From Bacteroidales bacterium (GTDB lineage: Bacteria > Bacteroidota > Bacteroidia > Bacteroidales > UBA932), in contig JAFRRF010000041.1 in NCBI GenBank assembly GCA_017428245.1, positions 1-64,000 of the forward strand: a stretch of 64,000 nt of DNA, given 5' to 3'. The notes under the pieces are model-generated. The model was given only the letters and a program-made list of their open reading frames with translations. It was not told the DNA's origin and made no database searches. Made by a program: the position numbers and the translations under genes. Every line of letters starts with the position of its first letter. Position 1 is the first letter of the stretch. Of this stretch, positions 50,061 to 59,159 are shown piece by piece.

Positions 50061-51875
50061 ATGAAAAAGATATTATTCCAATTAGCCATTGTGTTTCTGG
50101 CGTTGTCCGTCGTTTCCTGCAATATGGAGTTCCTGACGGAACATCCCGTGGACGAGATGTACGCCGACAATCTGCTGGTCAACTATTCCGGTTTCTACAG
50201 CATGATTTCCGCCCAGCGCGGATTGATGCGCAATGAACATTGCAAATACAGCAATACGTCCATCACGCCGAATTCCGTCTTCAACGGGGGATCCGACCTC
50301 TATTTCGGCAATCAGCGCATCAGCACGGCGCGTTGGTTCAACTGGCCCAATATGATTGTCCAGGACACGGACGGCGAGGTGTTCAGCGAGACCTTCAGCA
50401 ATATGTACACCATCATCAATGTCAGCAATATGATCATAAACAGGGCTGAGAACGATGAAGACGTGGACTGGGAGGCCGGTACGGCCGAAGCTCGTGAAGC
50501 CCGCCGCCTGTCGATCATCGCGCAGGCCCGGTTTTTCCGCGCCTGGGCGTACCGTCATCTGACGTATGCCTATGGCGATGTGCCGCTCAGTCTTGAGGAA
50601 ATCACCGGTTCGAACTATCGCACCAACTGGGACCGCGATCCCGTGGAAAAGGTGCGTGAGGCGATGATTGACGATTTCAAATTCTGTGTCGAGCATCTGG
50701 ACTGGCGGACCGACGGCAACAATACCAAGCCGAACAGGGCCATCGCCAGCCACTATCTTGCGGAAACCTATATGGCAATGGGCCGCTATGCCGACGCGGT
50801 CGCCGTTCTCAAGGAACTCTGCGAGAACTCTCCCTACCATCTGATGACCTCCCGTTTCGGCTCGAATGCGGACAATCCGGGCAACTGCTTCATCGATATT
50901 TTCCGCAGTCCGCTCTATACCGAAGGGAATTACGAAGTGCTCTATTCTTTCCTCAACGGGGAAGTCGAGACATATCCCTACGGTTCTACATCGCAAAGCC
51001 GTATACGGAATATGTTCAAGAATTATTATTCGCTGCTTTCCGGTGTTTCCGGCCTGACGCATCCCGACTATGAAGGCAAGACGACCGAACTGTTCTGGTC
51101 GCTCAACGGCGGCAAGGGCAATGCGCGTCTGGCCGTTCCCATCGGAGCGTGGCGTCTGTATGAATGGGACGGTCAGCAGGACAAAGACATCCGTTATGAC
51201 CAGTATTCCGTGTACAAGACCGTCTATTTCCTCGACAGGAACAACAAGGTCTACGAGGTCCTCGACAAAAACGGGAATCCCTTGATCAACCTGGAGCCGA
51301 CCAAGGCGATGTTCGCCACGTCGGAAGGTACGATCAAGAATTATTCGCTGCCGTCTGTCAAGAAGTGGGATTTCGTCCATTCCAATTTCGAACTTGCTGC
51401 AGATGACCCGGACTACCTGAACATCGCCTATCTCCGCCTGGCCGATTCCTATCTCCTGTATGCGGAAGCCTTGATGAAGAATGGCGACAAAGGTGCTGCG
51501 GTGCAGTGGATCAACCGGATCCGTGCGCGTGCGGGTGTCTCGCTCATAACGGCCGACCAGGTGGATATGGATTTCATTCTCGATGAACGGGCCCGCGAAC
51601 TTCTCTGCGAAGGGCAGCGGCGTCATACGCTGATCCGTGTCAGTCAGGAGAACGGAGGTGATGAGCGCGACGTGGACAATTATTTCAAGAAGCGTGTGCG
51701 GCGGCTCAACGAAGTGTGCGGCCAGGTCGACGGTGTCAACGAATGGGGATACAACACGGTTTCCCACGGAATGGAGGTGTACGAGACGCCCGTCCTGTTT
51801 GCCATCCCGAAAGTGTTCATCGATTCCAATACAGACATACAGATTAAACAGAATCCGGGCTATCCGAGCTATTGA
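50061..51875 (+). CDS. SusD/RagB-type surface-binding lipoprotein
   Basis: This is a 604-residue SusD-like lipoprotein partnering the preceding SusC. The signal ends LSVVSC (C20), followed by MEFLTEHPVDEMY. Helical repeat parts (RLSIIAQARFFRAWAYRHLTYAYGDVPLSLEE and HYLAETYMAMGRYADAVAVLKELCE) and the C-terminal DERARELLCEGQRRHTLIRV and LFAIPKVFIDSNTDIQIKQNPGY fit the family. It is about 100 residues longer than the first SusD. The genes after it encode peptide-directed enzymes, so its ligand may be a peptide. Confidence 0.94.
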   Translation: MKKILFQLAIVFLALSVVSCNMEFLTEHPVDEMYADNLLVNYSGFYSMISAQRGLMRNEHCKYSNTSITPNSVFNGGSDLYFGNQRISTARWFNWPNMIVQDTDGEVFSETFSNMYTIINVSNMIINRAENDEDVDWEAGTAEAREARRLSIIAQARFFRAWAYRHLTYAYGDVPLSLEEITGSNYRTNWDRDPVEKVREAMIDDFKFCVEHLDWRTDGNNTKPNRAIASHYLAETYMAMGRYADAVAVLKELCENSPYHLMTSRFGSNADNPGNCFIDIFRSPLYTEGNYEVLYSFLNGEVETYPYGSTSQSRIRNMFKNYYSLLSGVSGLTHPDYEGKTTELFWSLNGGKGNARLAVPIGAWRLYEWDGQQDKDIRYDQYSVYKTVYFLDRNNKVYEVLDKNGNPLINLEPTKAMFATSEGTIKNYSLPSVKKWDFVHSNFELAADDPDYLNIAYLRLADSYLLYAEALMKNGDKGAAVQWINRIRARAGVSLITADQVDMDFILDERARELLCEGQRRHTLIRVSQENGGDERDVDNYFKKRVRRLNEVCGQVDGVNEWGYNTVSHGMEVYETPVLFAIPKVFIDSNTDIQIKQNPGYPSY

Positions 51876-51877
51876 TC

Positions 51878-53257
51878 ATGACCGTCCTGGAAATCATCCT
51901 TTGCTGCGTGTTCATCGGCTTGACTGCCTGGCTGCTGCTCAAGAAAGTCAATCCGCCGACCCTTCTTTTGTCGATGGGCCTGGTGATGATTGCCGTGGCG
52001 GCCGCTCTGGGCATCACGCCGGTCGGCGTGGAAAAGGGCACCGGATCCGCTTTCTTCGACCTCTTCAGGGGCGTTGAGGAGAAGTTCCAGCAATCGATTG
52101 TAAGGCTGGGCTTTATGATTATGACAATCGGCGGATACGTTGCCTTGATGAACCGTATCAAAGCGACGGATGCAATGGTGTATCTGGCGACGCGGCCGCT
52201 GGCTTTCCTGAAGGGGAAACCCTATCTGGCGGCGGTGGCGGTGATTCCGATCGGGATGCTGCTGTATCTTCCGATTCCTTCCGCATCCGGTCTCGGACTG
52301 CTGCTGGCATCCACGCTCTATCCGATCCTGGTCGGACTCGGTGTGAGCCGGCTGACGGCCCTTTCCGTGATTTCAGCGGCTACGATGTTCGATATGGGTC
52401 CGGGTTCGGCCAATGGCTTGCGTGCCTCGGAACTCATCGGGATGGATCTTGTGGAGTATTTCGTGGGGCACCAGCTTTTCCTCGTCGGACTGACGACCGT
52501 TGTCGTGATGGTGGCATACTATTTCACGAGCCGTTATTACGACAAAAAGGATCTTGCGGCGGGAAAACAGGTTTACGAAGTGCAGGCACAGTCGGCGAAG
52601 CGGCCGGACGTTCCGCTCTGGTTCGCCGTTTTCCCCGTCCTGCCCCTCGTGCTCCTGGTGGTCTTTTCCAAGTATCTGGGACTGTTCGATACGCAGATCA
52701 ACGCGGCCGTGGCCATGCTGGTATGTGTGGCGGTGGTTTTCGTGTTCCTGCTGTTGTACCAGCGGAACGTTCGGAAGAGTTGCGATACGCTCAAAAGTTT
52801 CTGGGACGGTATGGGCTCCGTTTTTTCATCGGTGGTGACACTGATCGTGGCAGCGGAAGTCTTTGCCGTCGGCCTGAATGCCCTCGATTTCATCAGGCTT
52901 CTGGTGGACGGAACGACCGGGCTTGGGCTCGGCGCCGCTGCCGTAACGGTTCTGATGGCGGCAACGCTGTTCCTGTCGGCCGTGCTGATGGGAAGCGGCA
53001 ATGCAGCTTTCTTCTCGTTCGGCCCGCTCGTTCCCGGCATCGCGGAAATGTTCGGCGCATCCCCGTTGGCGATGATCCTTCCGATCCAGCTCTGCGCGGG
53101 AATGGGCCGGTCCGCTTCGCCGATTGCCGCGGTCAATGTGGCCATCGCAGGAATGACGGGTGTCTCGCCGGTCGAACTGGCCCGGCGGAACCTGATTCCG
53201 ATGCTCGCAGGAGCCCTGGCCCTGCTTTCTTTCCATTTTATCTTTAATTGGCAATAA
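51878..53257 (+). CDS. dcuC: DcuC-family C4-dicarboxylate transporter
   Basis: This 459-residue polytopic inner-membrane protein has about 12 segments. It follows the DcuC pattern: a region from GFMIMTIGGYVALMNRI to ATRPLAF, IPIGMLLYLPIPSASGLGLLL, ISAATMFDMGPGSAN and MGSGNAAFFSFGPLVPGIAE, then GRSASPIAAVNVAIAG. DcuC exports succinate in E. coli and related carriers can move aspartate. Within this locus it could import or exchange aspartate or a dicarboxylate released by the isoaspartyl dipeptidase. The ATG at 51878 follows the susD stop by 2 bp. Confidence 0.88.
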   Translation: MTVLEIILCCVFIGLTAWLLLKKVNPPTLLLSMGLVMIAVAAALGITPVGVEKGTGSAFFDLFRGVEEKFQQSIVRLGFMIMTIGGYVALMNRIKATDAMVYLATRPLAFLKGKPYLAAVAVIPIGMLLYLPIPSASGLGLLLASTLYPILVGLGVSRLTALSVISAATMFDMGPGSANGLRASELIGMDLVEYFVGHQLFLVGLTTVVVMVAYYFTSRYYDKKDLAAGKQVYEVQAQSAKRPDVPLWFAVFPVLPLVLLVVFSKYLGLFDTQINAAVAMLVCVAVVFVFLLLYQRNVRKSCDTLKSFWDGMGSVFSSVVTLIVAAEVFAVGLNALDFIRLLVDGTTGLGLGAAAVTVLMAATLFLSAVLMGSGNAAFFSFGPLVPGIAEMFGASPLAMILPIQLCAGMGRSASPIAAVNVAIAGMTGVSPVELARRNLIPMLAGALALLSFHFIFNWQ

Positions 53258-53267
53258 TCTTATCAAT

Positions 53268-56048
53268 ATGAAAATAGTACACAGAGTTTCCATTCTCCTG
53301 CTGGGCATTGTCCTGTGCCTGGCCGGCGGATGCAACAATGAGGACGCCTTGCGCGAGAAGATCTCGGTCGACGGCCTTCGTGTGCTCTCTATCGGGCAAA
53401 TGAAGGATCTCAGTTCCGGGACTATCCATTTCAAGGTTACGATCCCTTCGGTCGTTATGAGTACGACGGACAACTATGACTCCGACGTACTGGTCGTCCA
53501 GGACGATACCGATCCCCGTTCCGGCATCCGGATTAAAGGTGCCGGTTCCCACGGCTTCGGCGAAAAGGTCCTTCTCAATCTTGACGGAGTCGAGATTTCG
53601 GTCAGCGACAATATGCATACGATTGTCCTGCCCGATGCATCTTTCCTCGCCCAGAACGGCGGGACGGAGGCCTTTGCGTCTGCAACGGCGACTACGGCCC
53701 AGTTCCGCAGCGGAAATCTTCAGTCGATGTATGTGGCCCTCGGCGGGTTCCAGTGTATCGACGAGGAACTGGGAAAGAAAATGACGGGTGTCGTCAAATT
53801 CCAGAACATCGGAAAGGATACGATTTCTGTCTTTGTCAATCCGTCTTCTTCGCTGGCTTCCTCTGACGTCCCCGAAGGCAGCGGTACGCTGAAAGGCGTA
53901 GTCAAATTCCAGGACGGCGAGTGGATGCTGCTTCCGCAGCAGGCCGGCGATTTCAACCTGACGGAGCCCCGGTTCCGGGTCAAATCACCCAGCAATGCTG
54001 CGGTCGTCTGGTCGGAGGGCTCCGACATCGAACGTTTTGTCTCCGAGGCTTCCACCAATGAGATGAGCGGTGCGGTCAGCCTGGATGCCGGCGGCACACA
54101 ATCCGCGAACTGTTATGTCGTCAGCGCGACGGGAACATATAGCTTCTTCGCCAAGAATGCGCTGGGCGTGTATCCCGCCGGAATTCCGGAAGGGACCGTG
54201 ATCTATGTCAACATCGCCTCGCTGGGCGGCAATGCGGTCGTCGCGTATGTCGATCCTGCCACGGAGGCGATTCTGTGGACCTGGCATATCTGGGCGAGCG
54301 AGACGTCGCTTGACGGTATGGCGTTCGTCAAGACGAGTACGGCCGAAGACGGCATCGAACGCGAGATCACGATGCTCGACCGCCTGCTCGGCGCGACCAG
54401 TACCGCGGCGGGCAATCCGAAGGCAAACGGACTCTATTACCAGTGGGGCCGTAAAGACGCGTTCCCCGGTCCGAATATGATCGGCGACTGGGCGGCAGAC
54501 AAGGAGGCCCAGAGCGAAGAGGTGCTGGGAGGTGAAGCGACGGCCGTCACCACGGTCAATGCGGATATCGCCGTCGACTGGACGGTAGAGGAAGCCGTTA
54601 TGCCGACAACGCAGGCTGCGGCAGCGCTTCCCACGACGTTCAATTCCACGCAGACCTGGACAAACACGCCGGGCGGCCAGGCTGAAACCTGGACGGCGGA
54701 GGCCGATCCCTGCCCGTACGGCTGGCACGTGCCTTCGCTCGAAGAGGCCAAGGCCATCCTGGGCGTGGCAGCCAGTACGCCGTTCGCCGGAATGGATACG
54801 GAAACTACGCTCGGTTCCGTCATCGACGGTTTCTGGTGGCCCAACAATGGTGACCGTGCCCGCAAGAACGGCCGTCTCCTGAGTCTGGGCCGCCGCCACT
54901 TCTCGTGGATCAATTCCCTTAACGGGAACAGCGGTTATACGGTAACCGTCACGGCTTCATCCCTCAACCCGGCCGGCTCTTTCAACCGGGGCAACGCTTC
55001 GGGCGTCCGCTGCGTGCGGGACTACAAAGAAGGCAGCCCCAAGGAAAACGGAGCCATCGTCTGGTCGGAGGGTGGATCACTGACCGGCATCGTTTCCCGC
55101 GCATCCACGATGAAGATTGCGGACGCCACGAATCTGGATTCCGGCGGTACGCAGAGCGCCAACTGTTATGTGGTTGCTGCGCCGGGCGTCTATTCTTTCG
55201 CCGCCAAGGCAGCCGACGGAAGTGTCCCTGAGGGAATTCCGGAAGGCACTACGATGTATGTGGAGGTCGCTGCCGTACCGGGCAACGCGGTCGTCGCCTA
55301 TGTCGATGATGCGGGATCGATTCTATGGAGCTGGCATATCTGGGCGGCGGGCACTTCGCTCGCGGGTATGGAAAAGACCCGTGGCAGCGTGACGATGCTG
55401 GACCGCCTGCTCGGTGCGACCGGCACCACGCCCGGCATCCCGGGTGCGAACGGTCTCTATTATCAGTGGGGCCGGAAAGATGCATTCCCGGGCCCGAACA
55501 TGATCGGCGCGTATGCGGAAGACAAGGAAGTCCAGAGTGAAGCCGAGTTGAATGGGGATGCCACGGCGGTCACGACGGTCAATGCCGACCTTGCGGTCGC
55601 GTGGAACGTGTCTGATGCGGCGGTTGCCGCAACGGCACAGGCTGCCTGTGCGATCCCGACGACTTTCCTGAGCACCCAGACCTGGAGCGATACGCCGGGC
55701 GGCGCCGCCACGACCTGGACGGCCGCAGCCGATCCCTGTCCGTATGGCTGGCACGTTCCGACGGAAGCCGAAGGCGCAGCCATCGTAGATGGCCTGGAGG
55801 CGAATATGGATACCGAAACCACGCTGGGTTCCACGCTCGACGGTGTATGGTGGCCCTCCAACGGCGATCGGGCACGCAAGAACGGCCGTCTGGTCAGTCT
55901 GGGCCGCCGCCATTTCAGTTGGATCAATTCCATCAATGCCACGAAGGAGGCCAATGCGAATTATGTGATGGCGTCCAGTTCGTCCGTTGCCACCGGTTCG
56001 TTCAACCGGGGCAATGCGACGGGTGTGCGCTGCGTCAAAAACCAATAA
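53268..56048 (+). CDS. Surface lipoprotein: DUF5689-like domain plus two FISUMP-type domains
   Basis: This is a 926-residue lipoprotein (signal ends LAGGC). The first 240 residues resemble DUF5689-type beta domains (DVLVVQDDTDPRSGIRIKG, GEKVLLNLDGVEIS). Two related units follow, at about residues 245-590 and 595-926. Each begins VVWSEG or IVWSEG and carries TQSANCYVV, then YYQWGRKDAFPGPNMIG, DPCPYGWHVP, NNGDRARKNG or SNGDRARKNG, RRHFSWINS and FNRGNA.GVRCV. This is the pattern of the Fibrobacter succinogenes major paralogous (FISUMP) domain, usually a surface-binding or adhesin module. It lies between the transporter and the serine hydrolase and probably captures substrate. Confidence 0.8.
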   Translation: MKIVHRVSILLLGIVLCLAGGCNNEDALREKISVDGLRVLSIGQMKDLSSGTIHFKVTIPSVVMSTTDNYDSDVLVVQDDTDPRSGIRIKGAGSHGFGEKVLLNLDGVEISVSDNMHTIVLPDASFLAQNGGTEAFASATATTAQFRSGNLQSMYVALGGFQCIDEELGKKMTGVVKFQNIGKDTISVFVNPSSSLASSDVPEGSGTLKGVVKFQDGEWMLLPQQAGDFNLTEPRFRVKSPSNAAVVWSEGSDIERFVSEASTNEMSGAVSLDAGGTQSANCYVVSATGTYSFFAKNALGVYPAGIPEGTVIYVNIASLGGNAVVAYVDPATEAILWTWHIWASETSLDGMAFVKTSTAEDGIEREITMLDRLLGATSTAAGNPKANGLYYQWGRKDAFPGPNMIGDWAADKEAQSEEVLGGEATAVTTVNADIAVDWTVEEAVMPTTQAAAALPTTFNSTQTWTNTPGGQAETWTAEADPCPYGWHVPSLEEAKAILGVAASTPFAGMDTETTLGSVIDGFWWPNNGDRARKNGRLLSLGRRHFSWINSLNGNSGYTVTVTASSLNPAGSFNRGNASGVRCVRDYKEGSPKENGAIVWSEGGSLTGIVSRASTMKIADATNLDSGGTQSANCYVVAAPGVYSFAAKAADGSVPEGIPEGTTMYVEVAAVPGNAVVAYVDDAGSILWSWHIWAAGTSLAGMEKTRGSVTMLDRLLGATGTTPGIPGANGLYYQWGRKDAFPGPNMIGAYAEDKEVQSEAELNGDATAVTTVNADLAVAWNVSDAAVAATAQAACAIPTTFLSTQTWSDTPGGAATTWTAAADPCPYGWHVPTEAEGAAIVDGLEANMDTETTLGSTLDGVWWPSNGDRARKNGRLVSLGRRHFSWINSINATKEANANYVMASSSSVATGSFNRGNATGVRCVKNQ

Positions 56049-56057
56049 AGGGCTTGT

Positions 56058-57920
56058 ATGAAGCGAAGTGTTTATATGAATGCTTTTCTGTTTACCCTTA
56101 CTTTGCTGTTGGGACCGCTCTCCCTTTCCTCCTGCGGGGAGGAGGGGAGGTCGTTCCAGCGGGTTCCGGTTACGGTGACCGGGATGGATAATGTCGCGGA
56201 GGCGGGAGCCTTCCTTTTCGAAAGCGGGGCTGCCGTTCCTTCGAACATCAACCTGAAAACGACCTGCTCGAACGGAAACGGTGCGGTCACCTTCTACAAT
56301 CTGGTGAGCGGACATACCTACGACCTGGCTGTGTATTCTCCCTACAGGTCCGGATACGACTTGCAGAAAGACGCGAAGATCAGTATCTCGGTTCCCTCTC
56401 GCCAGAATAGCGGTACCGGTCCCGTCCTTTTCGGCAAGACGGTATTTACGCCCAAAAACGACAAGGAACAGACTGTCGGCTGCCCGATGGAAAGGATCTC
56501 TGCGGAACTGGTCGTGGAATTGTCCACGTCCAATCCAGCCTATGAAGGGTATTCCGTCAAGAGTATCACGGCTTATGCCAACGATGGCGCGGTGCTTTCC
56601 GGTGACGGGCTGCTCGACCTGAAGGATGGTTCGCTGACGGCAGCCGTTCCGGGGGTGGTCTCTAACTCCGTCTCCTATTCGACCGACGGCTCCTTTATCC
56701 TTTCCTCTGCCGGGCAGACGGTCCGCTTGGCCACGCTCCCGGCAGCAATCAAGGGGAAACCGGTCCGGATGGAGTATGTCCTGGAGAAGGACGGAAAGAC
56801 TGTCACGCTTTGCCACAATTATCCCTCTTTCCCGAATTCGCTGTCGGGCGGCCACTCGGTCGTCCTCAACGAACGGATCCTCGAGATTACCGGAAACTGG
56901 TATTACAGCAATTATCCGGGGCTTGAGTGGGAAAAGGCGACACCGGAGAGCAAGGGGTACAGTTCCGCCAAACTCGCCGACCTGACGGCTTACATCGAGA
57001 AGAATCTCTCGACCACCAGCATGATGGTGGTGGTCGACGGGAAGGTCATTTATGAATATGTCCGCGGCAACCGTACGCTGGCTGATACGGTCAAGATCGC
57101 TTCCTGCCGTAAGAGCCTGCTTTCGATGATGTATGGCAAATATGTGGAGAACGGGACCATCGACCTGGAAGCCACGCTGGAAGACCTGGGCATCGATGAG
57201 GATCCCGCCACGACCGACGGCGTCCTGCTCCCGATCGAGAAGAAAGCAAAGGTCCGTCATCTGATCACGGCGCGTTCGGGTGTCTATCATATGCCTTCGA
57301 ACGATGGCGACGACCACGCATACGCTCCGCCGCGCGGCAGTCAGGAGCCTGGCACGTATTATCTCTACAACAACTGGGATTTCAATGCGGCAGGCGCCAT
57401 CCTGGAAATGAAAGTGGGGAAGAACATCTATGAGATATTCCGCGACGATATCGCCATTCCCATCGGCTTGCAAGATTATTATCTGTCCGGACAACGCAAA
57501 TCGGGCAACGCTTCCTATTCGAAATTCCCGGCTTACCATTTCTGGCTTTCGACCCGGGATATGGCCCGGATCGCATACCTGATGTTGAACAAAGGTATGT
57601 GGAACGGCCGTCAGGTCGTCAGCGAAGCGTGGGTGAAAACCACGACGTCCGTTGTGACGCCCCGGGCCGAGATGCACCCGGATTCCAGGCTTACCAAGGA
57701 ATTCGATTACGGTTACCTCTGGTGGATTTTCTGCAAGGAATTTACCGGATACGATCCGAATGTCTATGGTGACGGCTACACGGCTACGGGTCTGGGCGGT
57801 CAGTATTTCACCGTTCTGCCGCGCCTGAACATGGTCATCGCCCACAAGGATGAGACCGGCAATATGTCCAAGTCTACATATTATAAACTTATCGGCAGGG
57901 TTGCCGCCTGCAGGCAGTAA
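56058..57920 (+). CDS. Serine hydrolase of the beta-lactamase/D-peptidase fold, lipoprotein with N-terminal beta domains
   Basis: This is a 620-residue lipoprotein (signal ends LSLSSC). Residues about 30-290 are beta-rich and fimbrillin-like, with no catalytic motif. Residues about 300-620 form a class C beta-lactamase/esterase fold: SCRK at 349-352 (SxxK), YNN at 437-439 (YxN), and GLGGQYFTVLP near the end in the place of the KTG box. The family includes D-aminopeptidases, esterases and amidases. Given the neighbouring isoaspartyl dipeptidase, a peptidase role is plausible, but an esterase cannot be excluded. The gene is 9 bp after the FISUMP lipoprotein. Confidence 0.82.
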   Translation: MKRSVYMNAFLFTLTLLLGPLSLSSCGEEGRSFQRVPVTVTGMDNVAEAGAFLFESGAAVPSNINLKTTCSNGNGAVTFYNLVSGHTYDLAVYSPYRSGYDLQKDAKISISVPSRQNSGTGPVLFGKTVFTPKNDKEQTVGCPMERISAELVVELSTSNPAYEGYSVKSITAYANDGAVLSGDGLLDLKDGSLTAAVPGVVSNSVSYSTDGSFILSSAGQTVRLATLPAAIKGKPVRMEYVLEKDGKTVTLCHNYPSFPNSLSGGHSVVLNERILEITGNWYYSNYPGLEWEKATPESKGYSSAKLADLTAYIEKNLSTTSMMVVVDGKVIYEYVRGNRTLADTVKIASCRKSLLSMMYGKYVENGTIDLEATLEDLGIDEDPATTDGVLLPIEKKAKVRHLITARSGVYHMPSNDGDDHAYAPPRGSQEPGTYYLYNNWDFNAAGAILEMKVGKNIYEIFRDDIAIPIGLQDYYLSGQRKSGNASYSKFPAYHFWLSTRDMARIAYLMLNKGMWNGRQVVSEAWVKTTTSVVTPRAEMHPDSRLTKEFDYGYLWWIFCKEFTGYDPNVYGDGYTATGLGGQYFTVLPRLNMVIAHKDETGNMSKSTYYKLIGRVAACRQ

Positions 57921-57925
57921 GGAAG

Positions 57926-59050
57926 ATGCTGACCATAATCCGAAATGCGAATGTGTTCGCGCCTGAACCGCTGGGACTGCAGGACATCCTGATCGCGGGC
58001 GGCCGGATCGAGCAGATTGCCCCCGCTGTAACATTAAGCGGCGTAGCATATGAAGAGTTCGATGCGGCCGGGCAGATCGTGACGCCGGGATTCATCGACA
58101 AGCACGTCCACGTGACGGGCGGGGGCGGCGAGTTCGGCTTCGCTTCGTACGCGGAACCTGTCCGGGCGGAAGAATTGCTTGGATTCGGAACCACGACCGT
58201 TGTCGGACTGTTGGGAACCGACGGGGTGTTGAAGGACCTGCACGGGCTGTATGCCCGTGTCAAGGCGCTGGATGTTCCGATGACCGCCTATATGTTGACC
58301 GGTTCGTATGCTTATCCCCCGAAGACTCTGACGGGAAGCGTGGACCGGGATATCGTCTTGATCGACAAGGTAATCGGTTGTAAACTGGCAATGAGCGACG
58401 ACCGGGGCTCGTTCCCTACGGAGGCCGAGACAGCCCGTCTGCTCACCCAGATCCGGCGGGGCGCGATGGTGACCGGGAAATGCGGGATCCTGCACATCCA
58501 TCTAGGTGTGTTGGATACATATATCGATATCATCGAGTCGATAGTCCGCAGAATGCCTAAGCTTCTGCCGCACATTTCCCTGACGCATTGTGCGCGTGAC
58601 CGCGAGTTGTTCATCCGCTGCATGGACTATGCCCGCACGGGCGGGAATCTGGATATCACTACGGGCGGTTCCCGTTTCACGGAACCTTATTTGGCTGTGG
58701 CCATCGCCCTGGAGAACGAGGTCCCGCTCGACCGTATCACTTTTTCGACCGACGGGCACGGCGGAATCCGGCATATCGACCCCATAACGGGCGAAGAGAC
58801 TTACGGGACCGGTCCGGTCGGCGGCAATCTGGCGGAAATCCGGAATCTGGTCGATAATGGCGTCCTTCCGCTCGGCCAGGCGCTTCGTCTGGTGACTTCC
58901 ACGCCCGCCCGGGAGCTGAAACTGATGCGGAAAGGACGCTTGGTTCCGGGGTGTGACGCCGATCTTGTGGTTTTCGATTCGGCATTGCGTCCGCTGGCAG
59001 TCTTTGCGAAGGGAGCCAAAGTCGTAAATAATTTTGTTGATATGGATTAA
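57926..59050 (+). CDS. iadA: Isoaspartyl (beta-aspartyl) dipeptidase
   Basis: This is a 374-residue amidohydrolase-superfamily metalloenzyme that cleaves beta-aspartyl dipeptides to aspartate and an amino acid. It follows E. coli IadA closely: FIDKHVHVTGGGGEFG (H60, H62), TTTVVGLLGTDGV, MLTGSYAYPPKTLTGSV, VIGCKLAMSDDRGS with the metal-bridging lysine, then HIHLG, LTHCARDRELF and FSTDGHGG with the catalytic aspartate. No signal peptide is present, so it acts in the cytoplasm. It starts 5 bp after the serine hydrolase, as the last gene of the ECF-controlled locus. This gene is the best clue to the locus substrate. Confidence 0.93.
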   Translation: MLTIIRNANVFAPEPLGLQDILIAGGRIEQIAPAVTLSGVAYEEFDAAGQIVTPGFIDKHVHVTGGGGEFGFASYAEPVRAEELLGFGTTTVVGLLGTDGVLKDLHGLYARVKALDVPMTAYMLTGSYAYPPKTLTGSVDRDIVLIDKVIGCKLAMSDDRGSFPTEAETARLLTQIRRGAMVTGKCGILHIHLGVLDTYIDIIESIVRRMPKLLPHISLTHCARDRELFIRCMDYARTGGNLDITTGGSRFTEPYLAVAIALENEVPLDRITFSTDGHGGIRHIDPITGEETYGTGPVGGNLAEIRNLVDNGVLPLGQALRLVTSTPARELKLMRKGRLVPGCDADLVVFDSALRPLAVFAKGAKVVNNFVDMD

Positions 59051-59063
59051 TTGTGTATCTTTG
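59032..59063 (+). promoter_or_regulatory. Promoter of rplU-rpmA
   Basis: The -7 element TATCTTTG (59056-59063) matches TAnnTTTG, and TTTTG at 59032-59036 gives a -33 element with 19-bp spacing. Both overlap the end of iadA. A leader of about 90 nt follows. Confidence 0.7.
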
Positions 59064-59085
59064 CATCCCTAAAAGAATGTTTGAA

Positions 59086-59137
59086 AACCGCTAAGCTAGT
59101 GATTAAGAGATAGTTAAAGGTCTATCCGCTTACGGTT
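59086..59137 (+). promoter_or_regulatory. Structured leader of rplU
   Basis: In the untranslated leader, AACCGCTAAG (59086-59095) can pair with CTTACGGTT (59129-59137) with one bulged C. Inside it GATAG (59109-59113) pairs with CTATC (59122-59126). This two-stem element lies 22 bp before the ATG and could bind L21 for autogenous control. I do not recognise it as a named family. Confidence 0.4.
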
Positions 59138-59159
59138 ATAAATTTTTAAAATTTATTTT

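Noticed and set aside
55323-58049. A 908-codon antisense frame over the FISUMP lipoprotein and serine hydrolase genes
   Set aside because: It crosses three well-supported genes on the other strand and shows no domain.
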